Shown here piece after piece: positions 25,268-33,575 of a stretch of 57,440 nt of DNA. The first letter of the stretch is position 1, and each line of letters begins with the position of its first letter. The stretch comes from Mameliella sp. MMSF_3455 (GTDB taxonomy: Bacteria > Pseudomonadota > Alphaproteobacteria > Rhodobacterales > Rhodobacteraceae), in assembly GCF_030733205.1 (NCBI RefSeq), contig NZ_JASHJL010000032.1, positions 1 to 57,440 on the forward strand, read 5' to 3'. The translations under genes and the position numbers were made by a program. Below the pieces are notes generated by a model that was not told the origin of the DNA, searched no databases, and saw only the letters and a program-made list of their open reading frames with translations.

Positions 25268-26031
25268 GACAGCTTCTCCTGACCGTGGCTGCGGTCACCA
25301 CGCTTGGGTTTTCCTCGCCCGCAGCGGCCCAAGGTGTGCCAACCTTCGATGGTTCGCAGCTTGGACAACTGGTCGCGCAACTCGAGCACATGGCCGAAGA
25401 TCTGAACGTCCAGATGCAGCAGCTCGCCACCATGCGGCTGGAACTGGAAACCCAACTGTCGCAGCTCACAAACCTCGAGGCGCAACTGACCTCGCTGATC
25501 GAGGGCAGCGGGTTGGGTGAGCTCTTCGCCACGGTCGAAGAATTCCGCGCACTGCGCGGCAAGTTGGTCGCCCCGCTCAACACCGCGCAATCTCTGGCGA
25601 GCGGCGATTTCCTGAGCGGCTTCAATCCCGGTGCGGAACTCACAGCCTCGGTCGAGCGGGTTTTGTCTGGCAGCGGTTTCACCTCGGAGCGCCTGAGCAC
25701 GCTTTCGGGCTCCGATCAGCCCGCCGACAACCGGATCGCCACTTCGGCCGGGGCCAGCGCCATGCTGTCCGTCGCAGCCCAGGAAAGCCATGAAGAAGCG
25801 GGCCAAAGCCTCGAGCGGCTCGAGACCATGGTCGGGCTGATCGACGATCAGGACGGGCTGAAGGCCGCCGTCGATCTCAACACCCGCGTCACGGCAGAGC
25901 TCGGCATCATCCTGACCCAGATCTGGCGGCTGGAAGCGGCCCAGGGCGTCAGCGCCGGCCAACTTGGCGTCGTCGATGCAGCCACCCTCGCGGATGAACG
26001 CAAGTTCCGCTCGATGGCGGTGGATCCATGA
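25264..26031 (+). CDS. virB5: VirB5-type minor pilus protein
   Basis: A 255-residue exported protein with a signal peptide ending SSPAAAQ near residue 22. The mature part is mainly helical, with QLVAQLEHMAEDLNVQMQQLATM and ETQLSQLTNLEAQLTSL early and ETMVGLIDDQDGLKAAVDLNTRVTAEL late, as in VirB5/TrbJ. It would cap or stabilise the pilus and contact the recipient. It resembles the helical parts of the preceding protein, suggesting a shared origin. Confidence 0.83.
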   Translation: MRQLLLTVAAVTTLGFSSPAAAQGVPTFDGSQLGQLVAQLEHMAEDLNVQMQQLATMRLELETQLSQLTNLEAQLTSLIEGSGLGELFATVEEFRALRGKLVAPLNTAQSLASGDFLSGFNPGAELTASVERVLSGSGFTSERLSTLSGSDQPADNRIATSAGASAMLSVAAQESHEEAGQSLERLETMVGLIDDQDGLKAAVDLNTRVTAELGIILTQIWRLEAAQGVSAGQLGVVDAATLADERKFRSMAVDP

Positions 26032-26462
26032 GAATGTCCAAGCGCACCCCGAGCCGCTTCACATTGATGGAAGCCGGTCTCCTCAGCCTTTCACTTGTCA
26101 TTCCGGTCGGTCTTCTCGTCTTGCCCGACCCGGCCTCGGGTCAGGACCGGCCCTTCACCTCGATGGAGATCGTACGGGATGAAGAGGACGAATGCCGCGT
26201 CCCAAAGCCGCCTGTTGATCTCGCCGAGACCGCTTACTTGCGCAATGGCTACCGCGCGATCCTGCGCATCCTGATCGCCGAGGAAGCCCTCGCCTCGGAG
26301 AGCTGCACCTGCCTGCTGGACCAGTTCAGCTGGGATCAGGCCTTGGGCGCCCTGCCCCGGTTCAAGACCTCGGACAATCCGCGTCTGCCCTTCAACGTGC
26401 TGGACCTCTACGCCAAAGCCGACGCGCTCGAGGCTCAACTTGCAGAAGGTTGCGCAGAGTAA
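26028..26462 (+). CDS. exported T4SS accessory protein, unknown function
   Basis: A 144-residue protein with an N-terminal hydrophobic stretch (LLSLSLVIPVGLLVL) followed by a likely cleavage site before QDRPF. The mature part has four cysteines (DECRVP, ESCTCLLDQFSW, EGCAE) and no membrane segment. It overlaps virB5 by four bases and abuts virB6 without a gap, so it is part of the secretion operon. I do not recognise the family. Confidence 0.65.
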   Translation: MRMSKRTPSRFTLMEAGLLSLSLVIPVGLLVLPDPASGQDRPFTSMEIVRDEEDECRVPKPPVDLAETAYLRNGYRAILRILIAEEALASESCTCLLDQFSWDQALGALPRFKTSDNPRLPFNVLDLYAKADALEAQLAEGCAE

Positions 26463-27476
26463 ATGGGCGTTATTCGCGACATCCTGGGACAGGTCGACGC
26501 CGCGGTGAACACCGTGGCGCAGGACGGCTTTGTCTCCTCGGCGGCCTCGGTCGGCAACGTCATCTCGGCGGGCGCGACCCTCCTCCTCGTCCTTCTGGGC
26601 ATCAACGCGGTCATGCAGCTGCGCCCCCTGCCCTTCGGCACCGGCTTTGCCTTCGGGGTGAAGGTGGCACTGGTAGGGATATTCGCGCAAAGTTGGGACA
26701 ATTTCAGCGTCATCTATGACATCGTCACACGCGTGCCCGACTCCGTCGGCGCCTCGATCCTGGCCCTCACCGGGTCCGGCGACGAGGCCGGGGTCTATGA
26801 GAGCCTCGACAACATGGTCGCCCGCATCACCGCCTATGGCGATACGATCGGGGACCGTGCGGGCTGGGTTTTCGGCGCGGTCCTGGGTGCCATCTTCTTC
26901 GTCCTCTCCGCCGTCTTTGCCGCCGTCACCGCCGGGATCATCGCCTTCGCCCGCATCGTCTTCGCGCTGATGATCGTGATCGCCCCCTTCATGATCGTGA
27001 CCTCGCTCTTCAAGCCGACCCAGTCGCTCTTCGAGGCCTGGACCCGCGCTACCATCGGCTATGCGCTCATGCCGGTCGCTGCCGCAGGGGCCGCCGGCAT
27101 CATCGTCGCCATCGCCGAGGCCATCGGGGACGCCTCCGCCGATCCGGGCGATGTCGAGACGGTCAGCCTCATCCTGCCCTTCCTCGTCATCCTGATCCTC
27201 AGCGCCGGGATCATGGCCTCGGTCCCCTACATCGCCTCCAACCTCACCGGCGTTGTCGGCATTGCCTCCAACGCCGTGGGTCTGACCGGCCTCGCACGCC
27301 AGGGTTTCGTGAACACGCGCCAGTACGGCACGGGCACCACCTCCCGCCTCGTCACCGGCAAGTCGCCGCAGGAGCTGAACCAGATGGCCAATGCGGGCGT
27401 GGTGAAAACTGGCGAGTTGATCCGGCAAAGCCCCGGCGCGCTTCTCTCCGCCGCCAAATCCTTCCGCAAACCCTGA
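26463..27476 (+). CDS. virB6: VirB6/TrbL-type polytopic channel protein
   Basis: A 337-residue inner-membrane protein. Hydrophobic segments include VISAGATLLLVLLGINAVMQL, AVLGAIFFVLSAVFAAVTAG, FALMIVIAPFMIV, ALMPVAAAGAAGIIVAIAEA and LILPFLVILILSAGIMA, with the central large loop and the C-terminal hydrophilic tail seen in VirB6. It forms the inner-membrane part of the channel. Its ATG follows directly on the preceding stop codon. Confidence 0.87.
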   Translation: MGVIRDILGQVDAAVNTVAQDGFVSSAASVGNVISAGATLLLVLLGINAVMQLRPLPFGTGFAFGVKVALVGIFAQSWDNFSVIYDIVTRVPDSVGASILALTGSGDEAGVYESLDNMVARITAYGDTIGDRAGWVFGAVLGAIFFVLSAVFAAVTAGIIAFARIVFALMIVIAPFMIVTSLFKPTQSLFEAWTRATIGYALMPVAAAGAAGIIVAIAEAIGDASADPGDVETVSLILPFLVILILSAGIMASVPYIASNLTGVVGIASNAVGLTGLARQGFVNTRQYGTGTTSRLVTGKSPQELNQMANAGVVKTGELIRQSPGALLSAAKSFRKP

Positions 27477-27493
27477 TTTGAAAGACGACTGAC

Positions 27494-28174
27494 TTGAAGA
27501 CAACCGTAACCAGTTCTGCGAGCCAAGACTGCGACGCTTTCGAGGCGGATTTCATCTTCGGGCCACGGCGGCGCGAGCGCTTTGCCTGGTTCGTCGCGGC
27601 GGCGGGCGTGCTGGTCGGCGTGGCCGGCATGGTCGCGGGCGCGAGCCTCTTTCCCCTCAAATCGACCGAGACCTTCGTGGTCGTGGTCGACAAGGAAACC
27701 GGCGAGATGGACCGGGTCGCGGCCGTGCAGGCGCTGACCCTTTCCGAAAGTGACGCGATCATCCAGGCCAATCTCGTGGCCTATGTCGATGATCGGGAAA
27801 CCTATGACCTGACCGATGGCGAGCAACGCATCAACTCGGTGCTGGACCGCTCGGACGGTGACGCTGCCCGCACGCTGCGCGATCTCTGGTCCTCGACCAA
27901 CGAGGATTACCCGATCACCGTTTACGGCCGCGACGCCAAGATCGAGGTGGTGATCAAATCCGTGAATCAGATCGAGCGCGGCGTGGCGCAGGTGCGCTTC
28001 ACCCGCACGCTGCGCCGTCCCCGCGACACCCGCACTGTCACCCGGTCCTATGTCGCCACCGTCGGCTACGACTTCCAACCCGAAACCCGCCAGCGCCTTC
28101 AGGACGTCTGGGCCAACCCCTTGGGCTTCGTGGTGACCTCCTACCGCGTCGATGCCGAGACCCTGGAGAACTGA
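27494..28174 (+). CDS. virB8: VirB8-type inner-membrane assembly factor
   Basis: A 226-residue bitopic protein: a short cytoplasmic N-terminus, one membrane helix (WFVAAAGVLVGVAGMVAGASLF, residues about 32-53) and a periplasmic VirB8 domain with YVDDRETYDLTDGEQRINSVL and VEVVIKSVNQIERGVAQVRF-type strands. It nucleates assembly of the channel. Translation probably starts at a TTG at 27494; no ATG is close by. Confidence 0.87.
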   Translation: MKTTVTSSASQDCDAFEADFIFGPRRRERFAWFVAAAGVLVGVAGMVAGASLFPLKSTETFVVVVDKETGEMDRVAAVQALTLSESDAIIQANLVAYVDDRETYDLTDGEQRINSVLDRSDGDAARTLRDLWSSTNEDYPITVYGRDAKIEVVIKSVNQIERGVAQVRFTRTLRRPRDTRTVTRSYVATVGYDFQPETRQRLQDVWANPLGFVVTSYRVDAETLEN

Positions 28175-28179
28175 CCAGT

Positions 28180-28902
28180 ATGAAATCCCTGCCCGCGCTC
28201 CTCCTGGCGCTTGCCCTTCCTGTTGCCGCCCTTGCCGAGGCCACGCCGCAAGGCGGCCCGCTCGATATCCGCATCCGCACCGCCGTCTATAATGAGAACC
28301 AGGTCTACCGGATCGAGACCGATCTGCGGCATTCGACCACGATTCATTTCGGGGCGGGCGAGCGGTTTGAAGCAGTGATTGTTGGCGACACCGAAAGCTT
28401 CCAGGTCGATCCGATCCCCGAGCTGGGCAACGTGCTGACCATCAAACCGCATGTGGCCAATGCCTCGACCAACATGACGGTGATCACCAACCGACGCACC
28501 TATTCGTTCCATCTGCGCGAAGGCTCGATCCCGAACCGCACCGGCATGTTCTTCGAAGTGCGCTTCCGCTACCCCGACGAGGAGCGCCGCGCGGCGGGTT
28601 CCACCCAGCCCAAGGGATTTGAGGCCCCGCGCAATTACAACTACCGCGTCTCAGGCGAAGGCGACTTCCGCCCCAGCCATATCTACGACGACGGGCGCTA
28701 TACGTATTTCGTCTTCCCGGAGAACGGTCGCCAGCCTGCCTTCTTCAAGGCCGATGACCAAGGCCGTGAGCGCACTGTGAACTGGACGCAGGCAGGCAAC
28801 ACCGTCCGCGTGCTCGGGGTGAACACCTACTGGACGCTGCGCATCGGCGATGAGGCGATCTGCGCCTGGCGCGACGAGAGCGCGATCTACGTGAGCAACT
28901 GA
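28180..28902 (+). CDS. virB9: VirB9-type outer-membrane complex protein
   Basis: A 240-residue exported protein with a signal peptide ending in VAALAEA near residue 21. Conserved VirB9 features are HFGAGERFEAVIVGDTESF in the N-terminal half, LTIKPHVANASTNMTVITNRRTYSF, and the C-terminal beta-sandwich with NYNYRVSGEGDFRPSHIYDDG and the YFVFPENG segment. It forms the outer-membrane core with VirB10 and VirB7. It starts six bases after virB8. Confidence 0.92.
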   Translation: MKSLPALLLALALPVAALAEATPQGGPLDIRIRTAVYNENQVYRIETDLRHSTTIHFGAGERFEAVIVGDTESFQVDPIPELGNVLTIKPHVANASTNMTVITNRRTYSFHLREGSIPNRTGMFFEVRFRYPDEERRAAGSTQPKGFEAPRNYNYRVSGEGDFRPSHIYDDGRYTYFVFPENGRQPAFFKADDQGRERTVNWTQAGNTVRVLGVNTYWTLRIGDEAICAWRDESAIYVSN

Positions 28903-28904
28903 CC

Positions 28905-30332
28905 ATGGCCGATCAAACCCCTCCCGACCTGCAGGACCGCCTCGATCAATTTAGCCAGCGCGGCAAATCCAAACGCCGGGGCAACAGCCTCGGGGTCGGC
29001 GCGCTCGCCGCCGCCCTCGCGCTCGGCGGCGCCGGGGTCGCGTATTTCCTCGCAACCGGGTTGCAGGAAGGTGACAGCGCGCTGGAGACCTCCGATGTCG
29101 AGACCTTTCAGGACCGCCGCCCCGGCACGGGCGGGCGGTTGGAGTTTCCGCCAGATGAGGCCGAACAACGGATCAATGACGCGCTGATCGCTGTCGAGGA
29201 GGCGCTCGACGTGCCCGCGGCCCCTGCCCCGGAGGCAAGCGCCGAGGTGCTGGCCGAGATCGCCAAGCTGCGCGAGGCACTGGCCGCCAGCCAGGCCGCC
29301 CGCAACTCGGAAATCCAATCCGCCGTTGCTGACCTGCGCGAGGCCTTCGACGAACAGAAGGCCGCACTCGAATCCATGCTGGCAGCAAAGGAGGCCGAGC
29401 TTGCCAACCTGCAACGCCAGACCGAGTCCCGTATCGCCGGGTTGCAAGCCATGCTCGATGCCGAGAGGGCGCAGCGGGAAGGGCTCGAGGCCGAGCTCGA
29501 CCGCGAAGGGCTGATCGCTGACCAGCGCCTGCTCGAGGAACGCCGCAGGCAGGAAGAGGAACAGCGTCAGCGCGAGGCCGAGCGGGTTGCAGAGGAGCTT
29601 CTGACCGCGCAGATCAAATCTCCCGCCGTGGTATATGCCGACGGGCCGCGCGGCAGCGCGAGTGGCGCGGCAGTGGCCGAACCTACCGCCGCTGCTGGTG
29701 CCGGGGGGCCGGTGCTCTCAGGCAATGAGGCGTTCCTGCAGAGCGCGCGACCGCTCGAGGTGCAGGAGGCCACTCGTCTCACCCATCCCGAGCGCACGCT
29801 GACCCAAGGGTCCGTCATCCAGGCCGCGCTTCAGACCGCCATCAACAGCGATCTGCCGGGCTCCGTTGTCGCGGTCGTCTCCGAGCCGGTTCCGGCGTTC
29901 TCCGGGGACCGGGTTCTGATCCCCCGGGGTTCCCGCCTTTTTGGCCAATACCGCTCCGGCATCGAGATGCACCAGAAGCGCATCCTGATCCTCTGGACCC
30001 GCGTCCTGACCCCGGACGGCACCTCGATGGAAATCGCCGCCGTCGGCGGGGACCAGCTCGGCCGGTCGGGCCTCACCGGCCTCGTCGATACCAAGTTCGC
30101 CGAGCGCTTTGGCGGGGCGGCTCTGATTTCCGTGATCGGGGCGGCGCCTGCGGTCGCGGCCGAGAGTGCCAACAATGAAACCACCAGCATTGTCCTGGGA
30201 GATGTCGGCAGCGACCTGCAGGACGCGGTCGGGTCGGTCATCGCCGATCAGGTCTCGATCGCGCCGACGATCTATGTCGATCAGGGGGCCTCGGTCACCG
30301 TGCTCGTGGATCGGGATGTGGTGATTTATTGA
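28905..30332 (+). CDS. virB10: VirB10/TrbI-type core channel protein
   Basis: A 475-residue bitopic protein. The cytoplasmic N-terminus is followed by a membrane helix (VGALAAALALGGAGVAYFLA, about residues 29-48), then a long charged coiled coil (about 95-235) rich in E, A, R and Q. The C-terminal TrbI barrel includes LTQGSVIQAALQTAINSDLPG, VLIPRGSRLFGQYRSG and ERFGGAALISVIGAA. It spans both membranes and senses the energy state of the ATPases. The coiled coil is long for VirB10. Confidence 0.92.
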   Translation: MADQTPPDLQDRLDQFSQRGKSKRRGNSLGVGALAAALALGGAGVAYFLATGLQEGDSALETSDVETFQDRRPGTGGRLEFPPDEAEQRINDALIAVEEALDVPAAPAPEASAEVLAEIAKLREALAASQAARNSEIQSAVADLREAFDEQKAALESMLAAKEAELANLQRQTESRIAGLQAMLDAERAQREGLEAELDREGLIADQRLLEERRRQEEEQRQREAERVAEELLTAQIKSPAVVYADGPRGSASGAAVAEPTAAAGAGGPVLSGNEAFLQSARPLEVQEATRLTHPERTLTQGSVIQAALQTAINSDLPGSVVAVVSEPVPAFSGDRVLIPRGSRLFGQYRSGIEMHQKRILILWTRVLTPDGTSMEIAAVGGDQLGRSGLTGLVDTKFAERFGGAALISVIGAAPAVAAESANNETTSIVLGDVGSDLQDAVGSVIADQVSIAPTIYVDQGASVTVLVDRDVVIY

Positions 30333-31330
30333 CCCGGACAGAAAGCCCAGCCTCCTATCTCGAGCGATATCTCGATCCGTTCCGCGACCTTCTGCGGCGC
30401 GACGACGTGGTCGAGATCGCGGTCAACCCGGACGGCAAGGTCTGGCTCGAGGTCGCGGGCGACGCCACGATGCGCCACGAAGGCCAGACCGTGGATCGCA
30501 CCACCGCCCTCAACATGGCCCAGACCATCGTCGGCGACGCCAAGGCCCGCGTCTCTGAAAAGAACCCGCTCGTGTCCGGCAAGGTGGAATATGCGGGCCG
30601 CCCCCTCCGGGTCCAGGTCGCCGTGCCGCCCGCCATCGACCGCGGTGCCTCGATCACCATCCGACTTTTCGCCTCGGGCAGCGTCCGGGACTACGCCCCG
30701 GCCTATCTCTTCGGCAAGGCCGTCTCGCTCGATGCGCTCCGCGCCGAGAAGATGAAAAACATCGCCAGTCTCGCAGAAGAAAACCTCGAGGTCGCGCTGC
30801 AGACCCTCGTCGAGGCGCGGCTCAACGTCCTGATCAGCGGCGGCACCTCGACCGGCAAGACCACTTTCGCCCGCCATCTTCTGACCCATATCACTGAGCA
30901 CGAACGCCTGATCACCATCGAGGACGCCTTCGAGCTATTCCCCGCCCAACCGAACACCGTCGCCCTCCTGGCCGACCGCGGAACCGGTTCGCAACGCAGC
31001 GCCAATGCCCTCCTTCAGGCCTCCCTCCGCATGCGCCCCGACCGGATCATCGTCGGTGAGTTGCGCGGGGCCGAGGCCCTGACCTATCTCGAGGCCATCA
31101 ACACTGGCCATGGTGGGTCGGTCTCCACGATCCACGCCGAAACCGCGGAACTCGCCATCGACCGGCTGGCGATCATGGTGCTGCAGGCCGGCACACCGCT
31201 GACCTTCGCTGAAGTGCGGGAGTACATCCGGAAATCCATTGATGTGATCGTGCAGCTGGGGCGGGCCGAGGGCAAACGGGGGATCACTGAGTTCTATCTG
31301 CCTGGAAGCAGAAACCAGCCGCCGCCTTGA
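30329..31330 (+). CDS. virB11: VirB11-type secretion ATPase
   Basis: A 333-residue hexameric ATPase. The Walker A motif ISGGTSTGKTTFARHL is at about residues 170-184, then the Asp box LITIEDAFEL, the Walker B region RMRPDRIIVGELRGAEALTYL and the His box GHGGSVSTIHAE. It drives pilus assembly and substrate hand-over at the cytoplasmic face. It starts with TTG, overlapping the virB10 stop. It is the last gene of the rightward operon; downstream the co-linear secretion genes stop and a foreign operon comes in from the other side. Confidence 0.93.
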   Translation: MTRTESPASYLERYLDPFRDLLRRDDVVEIAVNPDGKVWLEVAGDATMRHEGQTVDRTTALNMAQTIVGDAKARVSEKNPLVSGKVEYAGRPLRVQVAVPPAIDRGASITIRLFASGSVRDYAPAYLFGKAVSLDALRAEKMKNIASLAEENLEVALQTLVEARLNVLISGGTSTGKTTFARHLLTHITEHERLITIEDAFELFPAQPNTVALLADRGTGSQRSANALLQASLRMRPDRIIVGELRGAEALTYLEAINTGHGGSVSTIHAETAELAIDRLAIMVLQAGTPLTFAEVREYIRKSIDVIVQLGRAEGKRGITEFYLPGSRNQPPP

Positions 31331-31394
31331 GGCTCGTTAGCAGAACTGGGTCTCCGGAACCATAATGCGTGGGCACTGCTGATGTCATAGTACT

Positions 31395-32456
31395 TTAGGC
31401 GGTTTCGGCATCTTTCCCCGTCGAAAACGGAACAATCTTGCATAGCGAACACAGGTTCACTCGCGGCTCAGCCTTACCCTCAGTCAATCTTTCAACTGAA
31501 GTTTCCTTGCCGGCCATCAGGTCTGAAACCGCCAACATGAAAGCATCCTTGTCGGCTGCTTGCATCGCTCCACGGGCACCTTCAAATCCGCAGTTCAACG
31601 CCGCCGCCGCTTGCCCTCTTCGAAGTGCGTCAGAGATTAACCTCGGCGTCCAGGATACAGGGTTCATACTGCCCTGGTTGCCAAGTTCACTCAACAGTAT
31701 TGCGGTACACCAATCACCTGAACCTGCCGCATCAAGAAAATATGGCGCCTCGAAAGCATCAAGTTCGAACCAATCCCAGCCAAGGCGAAATTCCAAGCCT
31801 CGCGGTCCTAAGGTTTGAATGATGAGATTTGGCCCAGTGAGATCACGGATTTCATTGATGTGACCGAGCCTATCTTCGGCAAACTTTAGGACGTGACAAA
31901 CATCTATTGCCTTTTGAAATTGGCTCTCATCCCCTATGGAAGACGGCTCAAAGAGGACTAGACCTCCACTTTCGCGTACCCAAGAGGCAAGCTTCAGGGC
32001 GCTCGGAGACACGCGGTCAAAGAAAAAGATATCGGGAACGCAATCACTATCCAATACCGGCTGGATTTGTCGGATCGTCGTTGATCTGAACCTTGGAAGC
32101 CAACCGCCGCAATCCGGGCAAGTCAACACATAACGATGTGACCTGTGGCCTTCAGCATCTACCTTGAATTTCTGAACGACAACTGGCGTGGAGACCGACT
32201 GTTCTTGCCATACAAAGTCAGTTTTAACGCCGTCGAACTGAAGGTCGTGAACAACGAAGTCTCCCGGTTCATCACATCCAAGTCGCGCCACAGGAAACGA
32301 ATCCCAACCCAGCCAGCTCAACAAGGCCATAACATTCCCGCACGAACCGCCTGCCGAAGCAAAGGTCGCCTCAAGGCCCTCCACAACATCCATGGCCACG
32401 AAGCCTGTTCCCATGGCCCGTAACCCGATGGCTTCCTGTTTCTTGTCGTCGATCAT
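31395..32456 (-). CDS. PfkB/ribokinase-family carbohydrate or nucleoside kinase
   Basis: About 353 residues from the ATG at 32456, which overlaps the upstream gene's stop in an ATGA; a GTG at 32480 is an alternative. An N-terminal glycine pair lies in SAGGSCGNVMALLSWLGWDSF and the family's C-terminal signature is DAAGSGDWCTAILLSEL, with the catalytic aspartate in AGSGD near residue 245. The enzyme should phosphorylate a sugar, sugar phosphate or nucleoside. A cysteine-containing segment (LTCPDCGG, plus NLCSLC at the C-terminus) is unusual for the family and might bind metal. It is the last gene of the five-gene cargo operon. The substrate is unknown. Confidence 0.8.
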   Translation of the reverse strand: MIDDKKQEAIGLRAMGTGFVAMDVVEGLEATFASAGGSCGNVMALLSWLGWDSFPVARLGCDEPGDFVVHDLQFDGVKTDFVWQEQSVSTPVVVQKFKVDAEGHRSHRYVLTCPDCGGWLPRFRSTTIRQIQPVLDSDCVPDIFFFDRVSPSALKLASWVRESGGLVLFEPSSIGDESQFQKAIDVCHVLKFAEDRLGHINEIRDLTGPNLIIQTLGPRGLEFRLGWDWFELDAFEAPYFLDAAGSGDWCTAILLSELGNQGSMNPVSWTPRLISDALRRGQAAAALNCGFEGARGAMQAADKDAFMLAVSDLMAGKETSVERLTEGKAEPRVNLCSLCKIVPFSTGKDAETA

Positions 32457-33562
32457 CGTTCCCAGTCCCCACGAAGCCACATAGATGAGAGCTGGTACTC
32501 CGTGTCTGATTCTATGACAGGATCGGAGTAGTCTGCTGTTTCTACATACAAAACACCCACTGACATACGATCTCCTGCGATAGCCCCGTACCTATGGTCA
32601 TAGCACGCCAACAAGGCGCCGACCGATAAAAGCTTGGAAGATAATGGTGACACGAAAGCCTTGCAACCGCCAAGTTCGCTCAGTGCCCGCCGATACCGGT
32701 CCATGGCGGCAAATATCTGCTTGTAAGCTTCGAACGGATTATACTCTGATGCTCTTAGAATGTTGCCTGGTTCGACTTGGAACTCTTCGAACAAGAGTTG
32801 CCGATGCTCCCGAATGATCTCGTCTCCGCGTCGTGGTTCTCTAGTTGGAAAAGGGATCACGGGGCAAATCTCGTCAGGGTTCAATTTGTCTCGGATGCGC
32901 GACAGCCTAATTCCTTGCTGTTCGCCGAGCACCGGAAACCATACCCGAGGAATCTGATCGGTCGATTCACTATCAAGCTGCCCGCCAAAACCGATCACGT
33001 TGGTGACGTCATCACGGAGCGTACCTCGCGCGGCGCCGATGTCAGCCGACACGCTCTCGGCGGTCGTCACATGGAGATTTACGTCCGGTCCATCTACACT
33101 CATTTTGTCAAGCTCGTGGAGCAGAGATGCGACCGCCGTTAGCGCCACCATCCTGGGCATAGCGCTAATGTCCACCACAACGTCAGTATACACGCCCAAA
33201 GAACCCGCGGCGCGCAATGCCTGCCGCACGTTCCTAGAAGTGGCGTTACCTTTCCCGGAGCGTCCGAGTGAGACCTCAATCTCGCGAATCTTCGATGCGC
33301 CGACCAAAGCTTCGAGTTTTTTAACGTTTTCGAGAGTGAGCTGGATTCTTAATTCGCTGTCTTGGAAGCCGTTGTCGAAGGCAAGCAACCAAACATCGAC
33401 TTCCCCACCAAACTCCACGATCTTATCCAAAACAGATAGAGCCCTCGGGTCGTACCCACGCCCAAGCACAAACAAGAAACGCTTGGAAGGTTCATTTGCG
33501 TATTTCTGCCAAAAGGCATCAAAATCCTCACCCTGACGGAAGATATAGGGGTCCCAACGCAT
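32453..33562 (-). CDS. unrecognised Rossmann-like protein of the cargo operon
   Basis: A 369-residue protein from the ATG at 33562, with GAGG about nine bases upstream; a TTG at 33583 would overlap the ATPase gene. I cannot assign a family. It reads as alternating strands and helices: RFLFVLGRGYDPRALSVLD, VDVWLLAFDNG, then DVVVDISAMPRMVALTAVASLL near residues 125-147, and FVSPLSSKLLSVGALLACYDHR with RMSVGVLYVETADY near the C-terminus. This pattern suits one or two Rossmann-type folds, perhaps a nucleotide-sensing module as in some conflict systems, but that is only a guess. It is coupled to the kinase gene by an ATGA overlap and lies just downstream of the ATPase gene. Confidence 0.75.
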   Translation of the reverse strand: MRWDPYIFRQGEDFDAFWQKYANEPSKRFLFVLGRGYDPRALSVLDKIVEFGGEVDVWLLAFDNGFQDSELRIQLTLENVKKLEALVGASKIREIEVSLGRSGKGNATSRNVRQALRAAGSLGVYTDVVVDISAMPRMVALTAVASLLHELDKMSVDGPDVNLHVTTAESVSADIGAARGTLRDDVTNVIGFGGQLDSESTDQIPRVWFPVLGEQQGIRLSRIRDKLNPDEICPVIPFPTREPRRGDEIIREHRQLLFEEFQVEPGNILRASEYNPFEAYKQIFAAMDRYRRALSELGGCKAFVSPLSSKLLSVGALLACYDHRYGAIAGDRMSVGVLYVETADYSDPVIESDTEYQLSSMWLRGDWER

Positions 33563-33575
33563 GATAGTGACCTCG

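Noticed and set aside
26091-27503. 470-codon leftward open frame over virB6
   Set aside because: The opposite strand encodes a clear VirB6-like membrane protein. This frame is a low-complexity string of D, G, E and H residues typical of antisense to a hydrophobic gene.
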